Notes: generated by a model not told the origin, from the letters alone. Positions 1-7,494 are shown, counted from the stretch's first letter. The stretch: DNA of 9,368 nt from CAINVV01 sp038323575 (GCA_038323575.1 JBBQHB010000138.1:1-9368); one strand, 5' to 3'. Numbers and translations are program-made.

Positions 1-515
1 ACATTACTATTGCCACCTTCCTTTAAATTAATGCTTTCGGAAGCCTTATGCATCGTACCACAATAAAAAGTTGCGTAACGTGAAGTGTTGACCAAAACTC
101 CATAACCTTTGGTAGAAACATAGAACGGAACCGGCGCATGAGAGAAACCCACATTGCCTGTTGACCAGCTGTTCACCCTTATTTCTTTGCGTAATCCACG
201 TTGCTGAAAGGTATTGTTTTGAAGACCAAAGCCATATAGTTTTTCTGAATCTTCCATGGTCAATTCTGCCACGCAGCCGCGCGAAGTGGTTTTAAATTTT
301 ATTGTGGATAGATCGAAAGGTGGTTTTTCATTCCCGCTCATTTTAGCCAGCGCATCCAATGCCGGATCTTCCTTAAAATCTGAAGGTTTGAACTTTTCAG
401 GTGTACCATAAGTTACCTTCCACACACCTGGGGCCACTTTTTCGATGGTTTGGGCAGTAAGGCTTAGGCTTAGGCTTAAGCAAAATGCAACAATTAATAG
501 TAGATATGATTTCAT
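1..515 (-). CDS. GH31-like glycosidase, N-terminal part only (runs off left edge)
   Basis: This is the first 171 codons of a longer gene, read from the ATG at 513-515; no stop is reached before the window ends. Residues 1-21 are a Sec signal peptide: MKSY, a hydrophobic core with an LSLSLSL run, then a likely signal peptidase I cut after LTA before Gln22. The mature part begins with an IEKVAPGVWKVTYG strand. It then carries the mutarotase-like N-terminal beta-sandwich signature of GH31 enzymes: KLYGFGLQ (92-99), an RG and R-x-N stretch, then SHAPVPFYVSTKGYGVLVN (125-143). Family members include alpha-glucosidases and alpha-xylosidases. The catalytic barrel lies outside the window, so substrate and activity cannot be judged. 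It is the last gene seen in the minus-strand cluster, 85 nt after the isomerase gene. GH31 is my best reading from the sandwich motifs alone; a related mutarotase-fold hydrolase is the alternative. Confidence 0.72.
   Translation of the reverse strand, partial: MKSYLLLIVAFCLSLSLSLTAQTIEKVAPGVWKVTYGTPEKFKPSDFKEDPALDALAKMSGNEKPPFDLSTIKFKTTSRGCVAELTMEDSEKLYGFGLQNNTFQQRGLRKEIRVNSWSTGNVGFSHAPVPFYVSTKGYGVLVNTSRYATFYCGTMHKASESINLKEGGNSN
461..478 (-). repeat. Hexanucleotide tandem repeat inside the GH31 signal peptide
   Basis: Three perfect copies of ggctta on the plus strand (TAAGCC on the coding strand) encode alternating Leu-Ser in the hydrophobic core of the signal peptide. The unit is six bases, so replication slippage would add or remove two residues without breaking the frame. 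Confidence 0.8.
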
Positions 516-540
516 ATTTATGTGTATTATGTATTACCTT

Positions 541-600
541 GATAATTTTGTGAACTAATTCAACTTTTTAACGAGCGCAATTGCCCGGAGTTTTAAACTT
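541..600 (-). pseudogene. Stranded remnant of a GH39-type gene 3' end
   Basis: This 60-nt stretch matches the 3' end and stop region of the GH39 gene (1630-1689) at about 50 of 60 positions by hand alignment, without gaps. Read on the minus strand in the equivalent frame it gives SLKLRAIALVKKLN followed by TAG, against SLDPWAIVLVKQLN and TAG in the GH39 gene. No start or catalytic part is attached: the block directly abuts the stop codon of the isomerase gene (601-603). The match continues more weakly past the stop codon. I infer a scar from duplication or replacement of a neighbouring GH39-like gene. Because the scar lacks almost all of a gene, it should not be counted as functional. Confidence 0.7.
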
Positions 601-1497
601 TCAACTTGCGTGAATTTTTGTTAACCTGTTGTAAAGGTCTTTCAGTCCCTCGGGTGAATCGCCGCCTGATTGCTCAATGGTTGTCCAGTTATTGTAGCCG
701 ATATCATCAAGTGCTTTCATGACAGCAGGCCAATTCACATCACCCTCTAACAGTTTGACTCCATATTCTGCACCTCTACCTTGTTTCTCCGCAATTTTAC
801 GACTATACTCTTTTATATGAACCTTGGCAATACGCGGGCCTAGTATTTTTATCCATTGATCGGGCCATCCATACTCCATGATATTCCCGCAATCAAAATA
901 GAAGCAAACGATCTTGCTTTGAAACTGATCGATATAAGAGACTGCTTCCAAAGGGCTGAGCAGAAAATTATTCGGGACATTTTCAATCGCAATTTTTACA
1001 TTCAGTTGTTCAGCAATCGGGACAACTCTTTTTATTTCATCAATAGATCTCTTCCAGCAATCGTCATAGCTAACCGCTTCACTTACACGACCCGGAACGA
1101 GTAGGACTGTATCTGCACCATAGGCTTTTGCATCCTCGAGACTTACTTTAAGGGCCGTAACACCTTCTTCACGGACTTTTGGATCCGGATCGGATAAAAG
1201 AAATGTCCAATGCATGGCATTGCATACGCTGGGGATAAATAATCCGGTGGCATCACGGGCTTTCAAAACTTCATTCCTGTCGAAATGACTCATCACTTCT
1301 ACGCCGTCAAAACCTGCCAGTTTTGCAGCTTGGAATTTTTCAAGGATCGTCCTACCTACCCCAATGCTTCCCCACATGATACTTTTCTTCAAGCTCCTTT
1401 TGACCAGCGCATTTTTGTTTGAAAATACAGGAATTGAGAATGTTGAAATCGCAGCGGATGTCATTAATACATTCTTTGAAAATTGACGTCTGTTCAT
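601..1497 (-). CDS. Tat-leader sugar phosphate isomerase/epimerase-like TIM-barrel protein
   Basis: A complete 298-residue protein of the xylose isomerase-like TIM-barrel (AP endonuclease family 2) superfamily. The start MNRRQFSKN is a twin-arginine motif (R3-R4-Q-F-S-K) followed by a mildly hydrophobic stretch to about residue 26, so export by Tat is likely. Metal-site residues can be placed by family pattern: E172 in IAIENVPNNF, D202 in YFDCGN, H227 in KVHIKEY and E275 in WTTIEQSGGD, each at the end of a barrel strand. Strand 1 is IMWGSIG and strand 2 is FDGVEVM. Such proteins isomerise or epimerise free or modified sugars at a divalent metal. The substrate is not evident, and the name sugar-phosphate isomerase is a family label only, because phosphosugars would be unusual outside the cytoplasm. 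It follows the GH39 gene by 146 nt and precedes the GH39 3' scar and GH31 gene, suggesting a late insertion into a glycosidase cluster. Confidence 0.85.
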   Translation of the reverse strand: MNRRQFSKNVLMTSAAISTFSIPVFSNKNALVKRSLKKSIMWGSIGVGRTILEKFQAAKLAGFDGVEVMSHFDRNEVLKARDATGLFIPSVCNAMHWTFLLSDPDPKVREEGVTALKVSLEDAKAYGADTVLLVPGRVSEAVSYDDCWKRSIDEIKRVVPIAEQLNVKIAIENVPNNFLLSPLEAVSYIDQFQSKIVCFYFDCGNIMEYGWPDQWIKILGPRIAKVHIKEYSRKIAEKQGRGAEYGVKLLEGDVNWPAVMKALDDIGYNNWTTIEQSGGDSPEGLKDLYNRLTKIHAS

Positions 1498-1629
1498 GCC
1501 TTTTTAAATTAAGTTGTATTTTTAATATTTCTATATAAATTATGTAAATTTCGTTTCGACTACAATGACTGGTATTGCTTCCGGAATAATAGGAACAGGC
1601 TCAATTAAATAAGTCTTAGGTCTCAGTTT

Positions 1630-1689
1630 AATAATTTCGTGAACTAATTCAACTGTTTAACGAGCACAATTGCCCAAGGATCTAAACTG
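1630..1689 (-). repeat. Intact copy of the duplicated GH39 3' end
   Basis: Partner of the block at 541-600. It contains the last 15 codons of the GH39 gene (DPWAIVLVKQLN and TAG) plus about 14 nt after the stop. Differences between the copies cluster in the DPW codons, while the LVK-LN-stop region and the bases after the stop are nearly identical. The two copies are direct repeats, in the same orientation, and bracket the isomerase gene exactly. Confidence 0.75.
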
Positions 1690-3303
1690 TAATTCCAGTT
1701 GAGTTCTCCGTTTGAATTTGCTTCAATGTATATTTTCTTGGTTTTCAATCCTAATTCTCTTAATTCCATTGTTTGCTGGCGAGTAGGAGGTTCAGGACTA
1801 CCCATTTTTTGCCAGCTTTTTAAGGCAAAGGCATTCTCCTTATCTACAATTTCAATTTCGAATTTACTTCCGGCTTTTAATTCTGTTAATTTCAGATTTA
1901 TATTTTGTGGGCTTCCTGTTTGAAGTGTTTTTTCAGCCTTATCTCTTGAGCCTATAGAAATGGGAGCAGCTTCAATTACTTCTTTGGGATAATTATAGAT
2001 AATGCCTGTAAGAAGCTTACTTTGTGAATGTTTGGTGAGTATAAAACCGTTTTCAGTAATAAGTGATTCATTGCCCAATTCATTTAAGAACCTGTACGCA
2101 TGAAAGGCCGGTTTTGCAATGCCCTGAAAATTCACGAGGCCCCAACCGCCATGAAATATGGAAGGTGATGCAAATGCTTCTTCTTCAATGTCGGTAAATA
2201 TCCAATATGAAAGCGAGTTTGCCATACCAATATTTTCGATATTTGCCCTTAAAATATAGGTAGCAGCTTGCAGGTAATCGTGGGTATGATCTCTGTTCGA
2301 AGGGCTTGAACTCCATTCAGTACAATGAATTTCGGCATTTTTAAATTTACTTGCGTTAATCACTTTATTTAACCAGTTCAAGTCCATTTTTAAACTGTTA
2401 ACCGGACGGCTCATTTCAAACTGACCACCACCGTCGCCAAACGGATAAGTGGTAGGGTAAGGATGCGATGAAACAAAATCGACCGGGAGGTTTTCTTTTT
2501 CGCAATAGCTTAAAAACTCTTCAATCCAAGGGCCTTTGCATTGGATGTTTTCAAAATCAGCAGCCGAAATATTCTTGATTTCCCGGTGAAGTTTTTCATA
2601 TACCCCTTCAGCTGGATGATAGCTGCTGGTGGCTGGTCCACCAACTTTGAACAATGGGTCGTTGTTTTTAACTGTTGTGGCGGTAACTTTATATAATTCA
2701 AAGTATTGCTCCATTGTTCCACGCCAAAAACCCGATAAGTTTGGTTCGTTCCAGACTTCAAAATACCATTTGTAAAGTTCTTCTTTGCCGTAACGTTCGA
2801 TACAATGTTTCATAAAAGCATCTACTAATCCTTTCCATGCATCAAAATCAGATGGTGGCGTGCCATGAGCACCCCACCAAAAAACAGTGGCATCTGGAGA
2901 CATAGCTTTAGGGAAAAAACTAAATTCGACAAATGGCTTAACACCCAAATTGAGCAAGCGATCGAATAAATCGTCGATATACTGCCAGTTATAGACAGGT
3001 TTTCCGTCTTTATCTACAGTATAAGCAAACATATCGTCGTGAAACAAACCATGAAAGCGGACATATTCGAAGCCACATGATTTGTGAACCATATCGAGTT
3101 GTTCGAGCCACGAAGCTCGTTAAACCTTCGTTTGCACGCCCAGCGCTTACACACTTGCTCCAATAATGGTCAAGTGGTACACCTTTTAGCTGTGCGCTAA
3201 TTTGGTTGCCTATTAAATGTTTTTCTATTGGCTGCGAAAAGGAAAGAAGCGTTAATACGCTTAAAAATATCGTAATTGGAATAATTTTCTTTAACACACT
3301 CAT
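1644..3303 (-). pseudogene. GH39 beta-xylosidase-like gene split by a one-base frameshift
   Basis: Two overlapping frames make one GH39 gene. The first frame starts at 3303 with a Sec leader (MSVLKKIIPITIFLSVLTLL, cut near SFS before Gln) and reads HYWSKCVSAGRANEGL, the family's N-terminal block; it then goes out of frame and stops at 3010. The second continues from WLEQLDMVHKSCG to the TAG at 1644. Dropping one T at 3120/3121 gives EGLRASWLEQLDMVHKSCG, exactly the expected family text, and a 552-residue protein. Catalytic residues are visible: acid/base Glu in WNEPNL (E186 of the repaired protein) and nucleophile Glu in CTEWSSS (E329), with the RDHTHD stretch after it. The enzyme would be an exported retaining glycosidase, plausibly a beta-xylosidase. 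As written the product is broken; a restart at the ATG at 3092 would lack leader and first barrel strand. Recent mutation and a sequencing error are both possible. Confidence 0.85.
3120..3121 (-). other. Frameshift site in the GH39 gene
   Basis: The coding strand reads GGTTTAACG here. With one A fewer it reads GGT TTA CGA GCT TCG TGG (Gly-Leu-Arg-Ala-Ser-Trp), restoring the family's EGLRA-x-W block. With the extra base an in-frame TAA lies immediately before the downstream frame, so that frame cannot be entered from upstream without a shift. Confidence 0.85.
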
Positions 3304-3351
3304 ACTTTATAGTTTTTATTGAAATTATATTTGCTTAATTTAAGATATTCA

Positions 3352-5970
3352 TTATCTTTTCCTTATCCACACCCTGATGTCGCCATCGGTTTGGCCTGCA
3401 TCGGCAAAAGGAACTACTTTTAGTTCAATGGGTTTGCCTGAATAAAAGGCTTTGGTTTTATAAACCTGACTTCCTACCCAACCTTTGGGGAGCACAGATT
3501 TAGAAATTGGAGTCAGGTTTAATGGCCCCATGGTAACTTTATCCAGGTCTTTTAAATCGGGGTTTAATGCCTGATCAACTGCCAATACCTGTGGTCCAAC
3601 CTTAACAGCAATAAAACCGGGGTAACTTTTTCCTCCGTCCAACGCTTGAACAGTTAAATCGAACGAAACACGAATGGTAGATTCTTTATCCCACTCTTTC
3701 TCAATATTCAGGTATTGTCCGGGAATGCCATCCAATGTTTTACCATCAACTATGGCTTTAAAGTTTTTACACCAAATTGGAACCCGCAATGCCAAATTGA
3801 AATTGGCACTTTCATTTGAAGAAATTGTAATGACAGCCTTCCCTTCCGATGGGAAATCAGTTTGGATAGAACAGTTAACCTGCACTTCTTTTCCGCCTTT
3901 GGTTTTAATTTTATCGTTCAGTTTTTCTGCCGAATAGAGATTAACATTTAACCCGTTTTTGGTATTCTTAGTTAGTGCCAATTCAGGAATGGCTGCAATT
4001 CCTCTTGGTATGCTGGCCAAACAACAATGCGCATCAATATTACAACGATAAGGTTTTTTGCCTTGCAAAGCTGTATAATAGCTTACACAACCGGTTTGAG
4101 GGTTTTCGGCAGCAAACAAATGGTTGTAAACCGATTTTTCAATTTCATCCATGTATTTCGGCTCACCTGTAAGGTTATACATTGCCTGGCTGAATTGAAT
4201 CCAGGTGGTGGTAACGCAACCCTCGCCCATGTTAACTTCGTTTTCTGCAGGCAAATAAAAATCTTCTCTATAAAGTTCATGTTCACTTGCTGTACCTGTG
4301 ATATAAAGTTTGTAAGTCGAAATATCGTTCCAGGCATTTTTGGCAGCTTTCAGCAATTTTTCATCACCGGTTAACTGGTATAGCTTTACTATTCCTGTTA
4401 GGTTCGAGGTCATTTCATAGGCTTTCCCGTTGGCCGTTTTATCTACCTTGCCAAGGGTTGCAAGGGTTGATACTACTTTCGGTCCGTTTTCATAGTCATA
4501 TGCTTTAAGGATATAAAAACAAAAATCGAGATATTTTTTGTCGCCAGTGAAGCGGTATAATTCGGTCATAGGTTCCAGTACACTGGTAGATGCCATTCCT
4601 ATGTGACCCGATGAGTTGATGATATTGCGCTGACCGGGGTTTTCGCCAAAAGTTTTGCAAAGTAGGTCGCCCATTTTTTTCGAAGTTTCGAGAGCTGGCT
4701 TGTAGCCTGTAACCGAATAGTAACTAAGCAAGCCAAGCATGTTGTATTTGTGTGCCCACACATCCCAGTCTGTCCAATAAGTCGATGGTAAATAAGTTCC
4801 TAAATATCCGTCCTCATTCTGGCAGGCGATTAAAATATCGACAATTCGATCCATTTGGGCTTTCAATTGAGCGTTATTTGTAGAACGCCACACCCGGCTT
4901 GCAGCATGAAGGTATTTTCCAGAATATTCACCAACCCAGGTTTGATTTCCAGGACGATTATAGTAACATTCCAAAATACCTGTTTCGTCAATATTTAGTA
5001 AGCGTTGAAAAAGATTGGCATTTAGCCTTTCGTTCAAATACCCTCCGAACGCGATATTTTCCAATGCAAAAGGAAGCGATTTGCCTGCAATTGTCGGGGT
5101 AACTAATGGCGTTTGGGCTTGTTCGTTAGTCCTTGGGTTTAAAACATAGGCAAGTAGCGATGAGTTTTTAATCGTATCGATTAATGATTTTGCAGTAAAG
5201 CTGAAATCAACCTTATAAAAGTTAGGTTCTTTTATCTCAACAGAAGTGTTGAACAAGCTATCGGCTTTACTTCCCACTACAATTTCATACTCTTTTTGGA
5301 AAATAATGGCTTTCGATGTTGGTTGGTAAACCTTTACATTTAAAGTGCCCTGAATACTATCTATCGGAATTTTGAACTTAAAATAGACTGTTTTATGAAA
5401 AGATGTTGTTTCGAGAGTAAATTTCGAAGGTGCATCGCTTGTCTGTAAATATAGTACATCCCCAAGGTTCATGTCGCCAATGGTATGCTCAGCTCCCCAC
5501 ATTCCACCATTTCCCGAAAGATCGTTCACCCGAACTGCAATAATATTTTCTTGGTCCCAACGGATTAAATCGAAAGGAACAGCGTATACCCTTTGGGTAT
5601 CCCAGCCTGTTGCTCCACCAATGCGTTGTCCATTCAAATAGGTATCGTCGCTATCATCAATTTTTCCCAATGAAATGCGAACCGATTTAAACAACTGATT
5701 ATCAAGCTTAAATGATGAGGGAATTACCACTCGGGTGCGATACCAGCCAATACCGTCGTAATTTTGGTAGCCTTGTTTTTCCCAATACGAATCTACCCCT
5801 AATATTTTCCACTTTGTGTCGTTAAAAGCCGGGTCGGAATAGGCAGTGCTATCGCCGGTTATAAACTTCCATTCTTTTGGGAGTCCGAAGCCGGCATCAG
5901 TTTTTGGCTCATTGGCACAAGCTGAAACAAGCAAGACGCCCATCAACGATAAAAGGGTAAATTTATTCAT
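3352..5970 (-). CDS. GH127-type (DUF1680) lipoprotein glycosidase with N-terminal jelly-roll domain
   Basis: 872 residues. The leader MNKFTLLSLMGVLLVSAC ends in a lipobox (VSAC, Cys18), so the enzyme is probably a membrane-anchored lipoprotein. Residues about 30-165 form a GH2-like sugar-binding beta-sandwich: WKFITGD, then DGIGWYRTRVVIP, LGKIDDSDDTYLNG and NIIAVRVND. From about 300 follows the alpha/alpha barrel of the DUF1680/GH127 superfamily: WVGEYSGKYLHAAS, GYLGTY (388-393), WAHKYNMLGLLSYY and STSVLEPMTELYRFTG. The zinc-cysteine centre known from GH127 is retained: E583 and C585 in GEGC, and C649-C650 in HCCLAS, where the first Cys is the expected nucleophile; E569 in YREDF is the likely acid/base. 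A beta-sandwich tail ends at 872. Characterised relatives are beta-L-arabinofuranosidases, but the superfamily includes several CAZy families with other activities, so the substrate remains open. The gene sits 48 nt before GH39. Confidence 0.88.
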   Translation of the reverse strand: MNKFTLLSLMGVLLVSACANEPKTDAGFGLPKEWKFITGDSTAYSDPAFNDTKWKILGVDSYWEKQGYQNYDGIGWYRTRVVIPSSFKLDNQLFKSVRISLGKIDDSDDTYLNGQRIGGATGWDTQRVYAVPFDLIRWDQENIIAVRVNDLSGNGGMWGAEHTIGDMNLGDVLYLQTSDAPSKFTLETTSFHKTVYFKFKIPIDSIQGTLNVKVYQPTSKAIIFQKEYEIVVGSKADSLFNTSVEIKEPNFYKVDFSFTAKSLIDTIKNSSLLAYVLNPRTNEQAQTPLVTPTIAGKSLPFALENIAFGGYLNERLNANLFQRLLNIDETGILECYYNRPGNQTWVGEYSGKYLHAASRVWRSTNNAQLKAQMDRIVDILIACQNEDGYLGTYLPSTYWTDWDVWAHKYNMLGLLSYYSVTGYKPALETSKKMGDLLCKTFGENPGQRNIINSSGHIGMASTSVLEPMTELYRFTGDKKYLDFCFYILKAYDYENGPKVVSTLATLGKVDKTANGKAYEMTSNLTGIVKLYQLTGDEKLLKAAKNAWNDISTYKLYITGTASEHELYREDFYLPAENEVNMGEGCVTTTWIQFSQAMYNLTGEPKYMDEIEKSVYNHLFAAENPQTGCVSYYTALQGKKPYRCNIDAHCCLASIPRGIAAIPELALTKNTKNGLNVNLYSAEKLNDKIKTKGGKEVQVNCSIQTDFPSEGKAVITISSNESANFNLALRVPIWCKNFKAIVDGKTLDGIPGQYLNIEKEWDKESTIRVSFDLTVQALDGGKSYPGFIAVKVGPQVLAVDQALNPDLKDLDKVTMGPLNLTPISKSVLPKGWVGSQVYKTKAFYSGKPIELKVVPFADAGQTDGDIRVWIRKR

Positions 5971-6001
5971 AATTAATCCATTAAAATGTGATTCAGTTTA
6001 A

Positions 6002-6066
6002 TTATCAGGAAGAGATTGTCCAAAAAGCTCTTTTATTTGACTTTTCAGACAGCCCCCTCCTGATAA
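6002..6066 (-). promoter_or_regulatory. Long imperfect intergenic hairpin between epimerase and GH127 genes
   Basis: Positions 6002-6027 pair with 6041-6066, giving 26 aligned positions around a 13-nt loop. The outer nine (ttatcagga with tcctgataa) are perfect. Of the six imperfect positions, five become G-U wobbles in the minus-strand (gene-sense) RNA and one is an A-C mismatch; on the plus strand the reverse holds. The arms read AGGAGGGGGCTGTCTGAAAAG and a diverged partner, and resemble terminal repeats of some insertion sequences. No U-run follows the stem, so it is not a normal intrinsic terminator. It may be an mRNA stability or processing element, or a small inverted-repeat element (MITE) relic. 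No ORF overlaps it. Confidence 0.7.
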
Positions 6067-6074
6067 ATTAGTAC

Positions 6075-6103
6075 AACAGTTAAGCTATCAAAACAGCTAA
6101 GCT
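6075..6103 (-). repeat. Short 12-bp direct repeat over the epimerase stop codon
   Basis: aacagttaagct (6075-6086) and aacagctaagct (6092-6103) match at 11 of 12 positions with a 17-bp period. The second copy contains the epimerase stop (TAG, 6097-6099) and the first holds a TAA at the matching place. It looks like a small tandem duplication of the gene's last bases. Confidence 0.55.
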
Positions 6104-7410
6104 TTTATTAGTTTTTGAAGCCTCCTGTTGCATTCCATCATTGAACGTCCGGAATGATAGGCAACTTTCCACTCATTACCTATGTTACCATCAATTACTT
6201 TTCCGTTTCGGTCGAGTAATCGTCTCCATTCACCTACCTGATGGTTGATCATGTTTTTATCGATAAAATTCCATATCGTTTGAAATGCTTCGTAATAGCG
6301 GATGTCATCGAATAACTCATATCCTTCGAGGAAACCAACAAGCGATTCGGTGTGCTGCCACCATTCTTTTTCAAGTACCAATGCACCACCTTTGCGGAGT
6401 CCATCCCGGTAAATTCCACCAATTTCAAAGTCCACTCCATACTTTACAGCATTGTCGAGCAATAATTTAAGCACCGGTTTATACTGATCAACCGATACGC
6501 CTGCAGCATTGATTGCCCGTACCATAAGCCAAACAATTTCAGTATTGTGTCCATACGAAGTTGTTTCTGTCGGATCAGCTGGCTTTTCGCCTTCACGCTC
6601 TGCATTCCAGGTTCTTTTAATATTGATTGCAGGCAGTGGATTCCATGCCAAATCAAATTGGTTTAAGCCAGATCCTGCAACATGATCCACCATTTTTTCG
6701 CTGATCAGATTGATAGTTTCGATCAATTTACGTTTATGAATTTCTTTGCCTGAAGCCAAATACAAAGATGTAAATGCTTCCATCAGATGTAAATGTGTAT
6801 CCAACCCTTTACGATCGCCTGCACTAAAACCATCTGGCGCAGGAATCCAATTGCTTTCAAGGTTTTCGTAGTATCCGCCGTAATGTGTATCAGCACAATA
6901 TGTTTGCAACAAATCGAATGTTTTTATTGCATAATCCAGCCCACGTTTATCACCGGTTGAAATATAATAATCGGCCAATGCGTAAATAGCAAAGCTTTGT
7001 CCATAAACAACTTTCCCATCGTCAAGAGGCGATCCGTCTCTTTTTACTTTCCATCTCCAACCTTCATTGAGGTTGTCCCACAAATATTTAATCAGAAAAT
7101 CAACTCCTTGTTTTGCCTTTTCAACACTTGAATCAGAAGGTGCAAGCTTATTCAGGTTCGAAAACCACCAAATCATACGGCACTGCGTGTTCAGGTATTT
7201 CTCCGGCATTTCCAGCGCTAAACCGTCTGCATCAAAATTGGTCATAAATCCCCCAAATTCTTGATCAACTGCATTTTTTTCCCAGAAAGGGATCAATTCA
7301 TCAAATAAGTGATTGTGTATCGACTGATGATTTACTTTCAATTGCTCAATTGTTTCTGACGTTTTTAATCCGTTTGAGCCGGTGCTTTTTTTAATATTGT
7401 TTGATTCCAT
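6097..7410 (-). CDS. N-acylglucosamine 2-epimerase / cellobiose 2-epimerase family protein
   Basis: A complete 437-residue protein of the AGE superfamily, an (alpha/alpha)6 barrel that interconverts epimers at C2 of sugars such as N-acetylglucosamine, or the reducing glucose of beta-linked disaccharides, or aldose and ketose. No signal peptide is present, so it is cytoplasmic. Family residues are readable: R78 in NTQCRMIWWFS, H206 and H208 in THLHLMEA, H288 and E291 in SYGHNTEIVWL, WWQHTE at 350-355, and H419 in WKVAYHSGR. The spacing H288 to H419 is 131 residues and H288 to E291 is 3, the same as I recall for the catalytic pair of characterised cellobiose 2-epimerases, which favours that branch. 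The N-terminal 20 residues are polar and probably disordered. The ATG at 7410 follows an A-rich leader without a clear Shine-Dalgarno site, which is usual in this phylum. Substrate specificity is not settled by sequence reading. Confidence 0.85.
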   Translation of the reverse strand: MESNNIKKSTGSNGLKTSETIEQLKVNHQSIHNHLFDELIPFWEKNAVDQEFGGFMTNFDADGLALEMPEKYLNTQCRMIWWFSNLNKLAPSDSSVEKAKQGVDFLIKYLWDNLNEGWRWKVKRDGSPLDDGKVVYGQSFAIYALADYYISTGDKRGLDYAIKTFDLLQTYCADTHYGGYYENLESNWIPAPDGFSAGDRKGLDTHLHLMEAFTSLYLASGKEIHKRKLIETINLISEKMVDHVAGSGLNQFDLAWNPLPAINIKRTWNAEREGEKPADPTETTSYGHNTEIVWLMVRAINAAGVSVDQYKPVLKLLLDNAVKYGVDFEIGGIYRDGLRKGGALVLEKEWWQHTESLVGFLEGYELFDDIRYYEAFQTIWNFIDKNMINHQVGEWRRLLDRNGKVIDGNIGNEWKVAYHSGRSMMECNRRLQKLIKA

Positions 7411-7494
7411 TTTTTTTACTTTTAATTAGAATATAAAATTATAATTTGCTCTATATTAATTGCTTGTTCCACTTTTTAAGTCAATAGGTCAAGC

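Noticed and set aside
856..1104. Plus-strand open frame of 82 codons
   Set aside because: It is antisense to the isomerase gene and its sequence is explained by complementing that gene.
1498..1643. Promoter or riboswitch in the spacer before the isomerase gene
   Set aside because: I found no TAnnTTTG-type box on the minus strand and no extended conserved fold; only AT-rich sequence and the startless coding-like stretch are visible.
1644..3092. A self-standing 482-residue protein starting at the ATG at 3092
   Set aside because: It lacks a leader and the first barrel strand, and the residues just upstream in the same frame (WLEQLD) continue the GH39 family match, so the ATG is internal.
3010..3303. 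A separate small secreted protein of 97 residues
   Set aside because: Its first 61 residues are the N-terminus of the GH39 gene, and the remaining 36 are out-of-frame translation after the frameshift.
4027..4374. Plus-strand open frame of 115 codons opposite the GH127 gene
   Set aside because: It is antisense to a well-conserved coding region including the catalytic cysteines and has no family signature.
6002..6066. Intrinsic terminator between the epimerase and GH127 genes
   Set aside because: The strong stem is not followed by a U-run on either strand, so it is listed as a structured element of unknown role.
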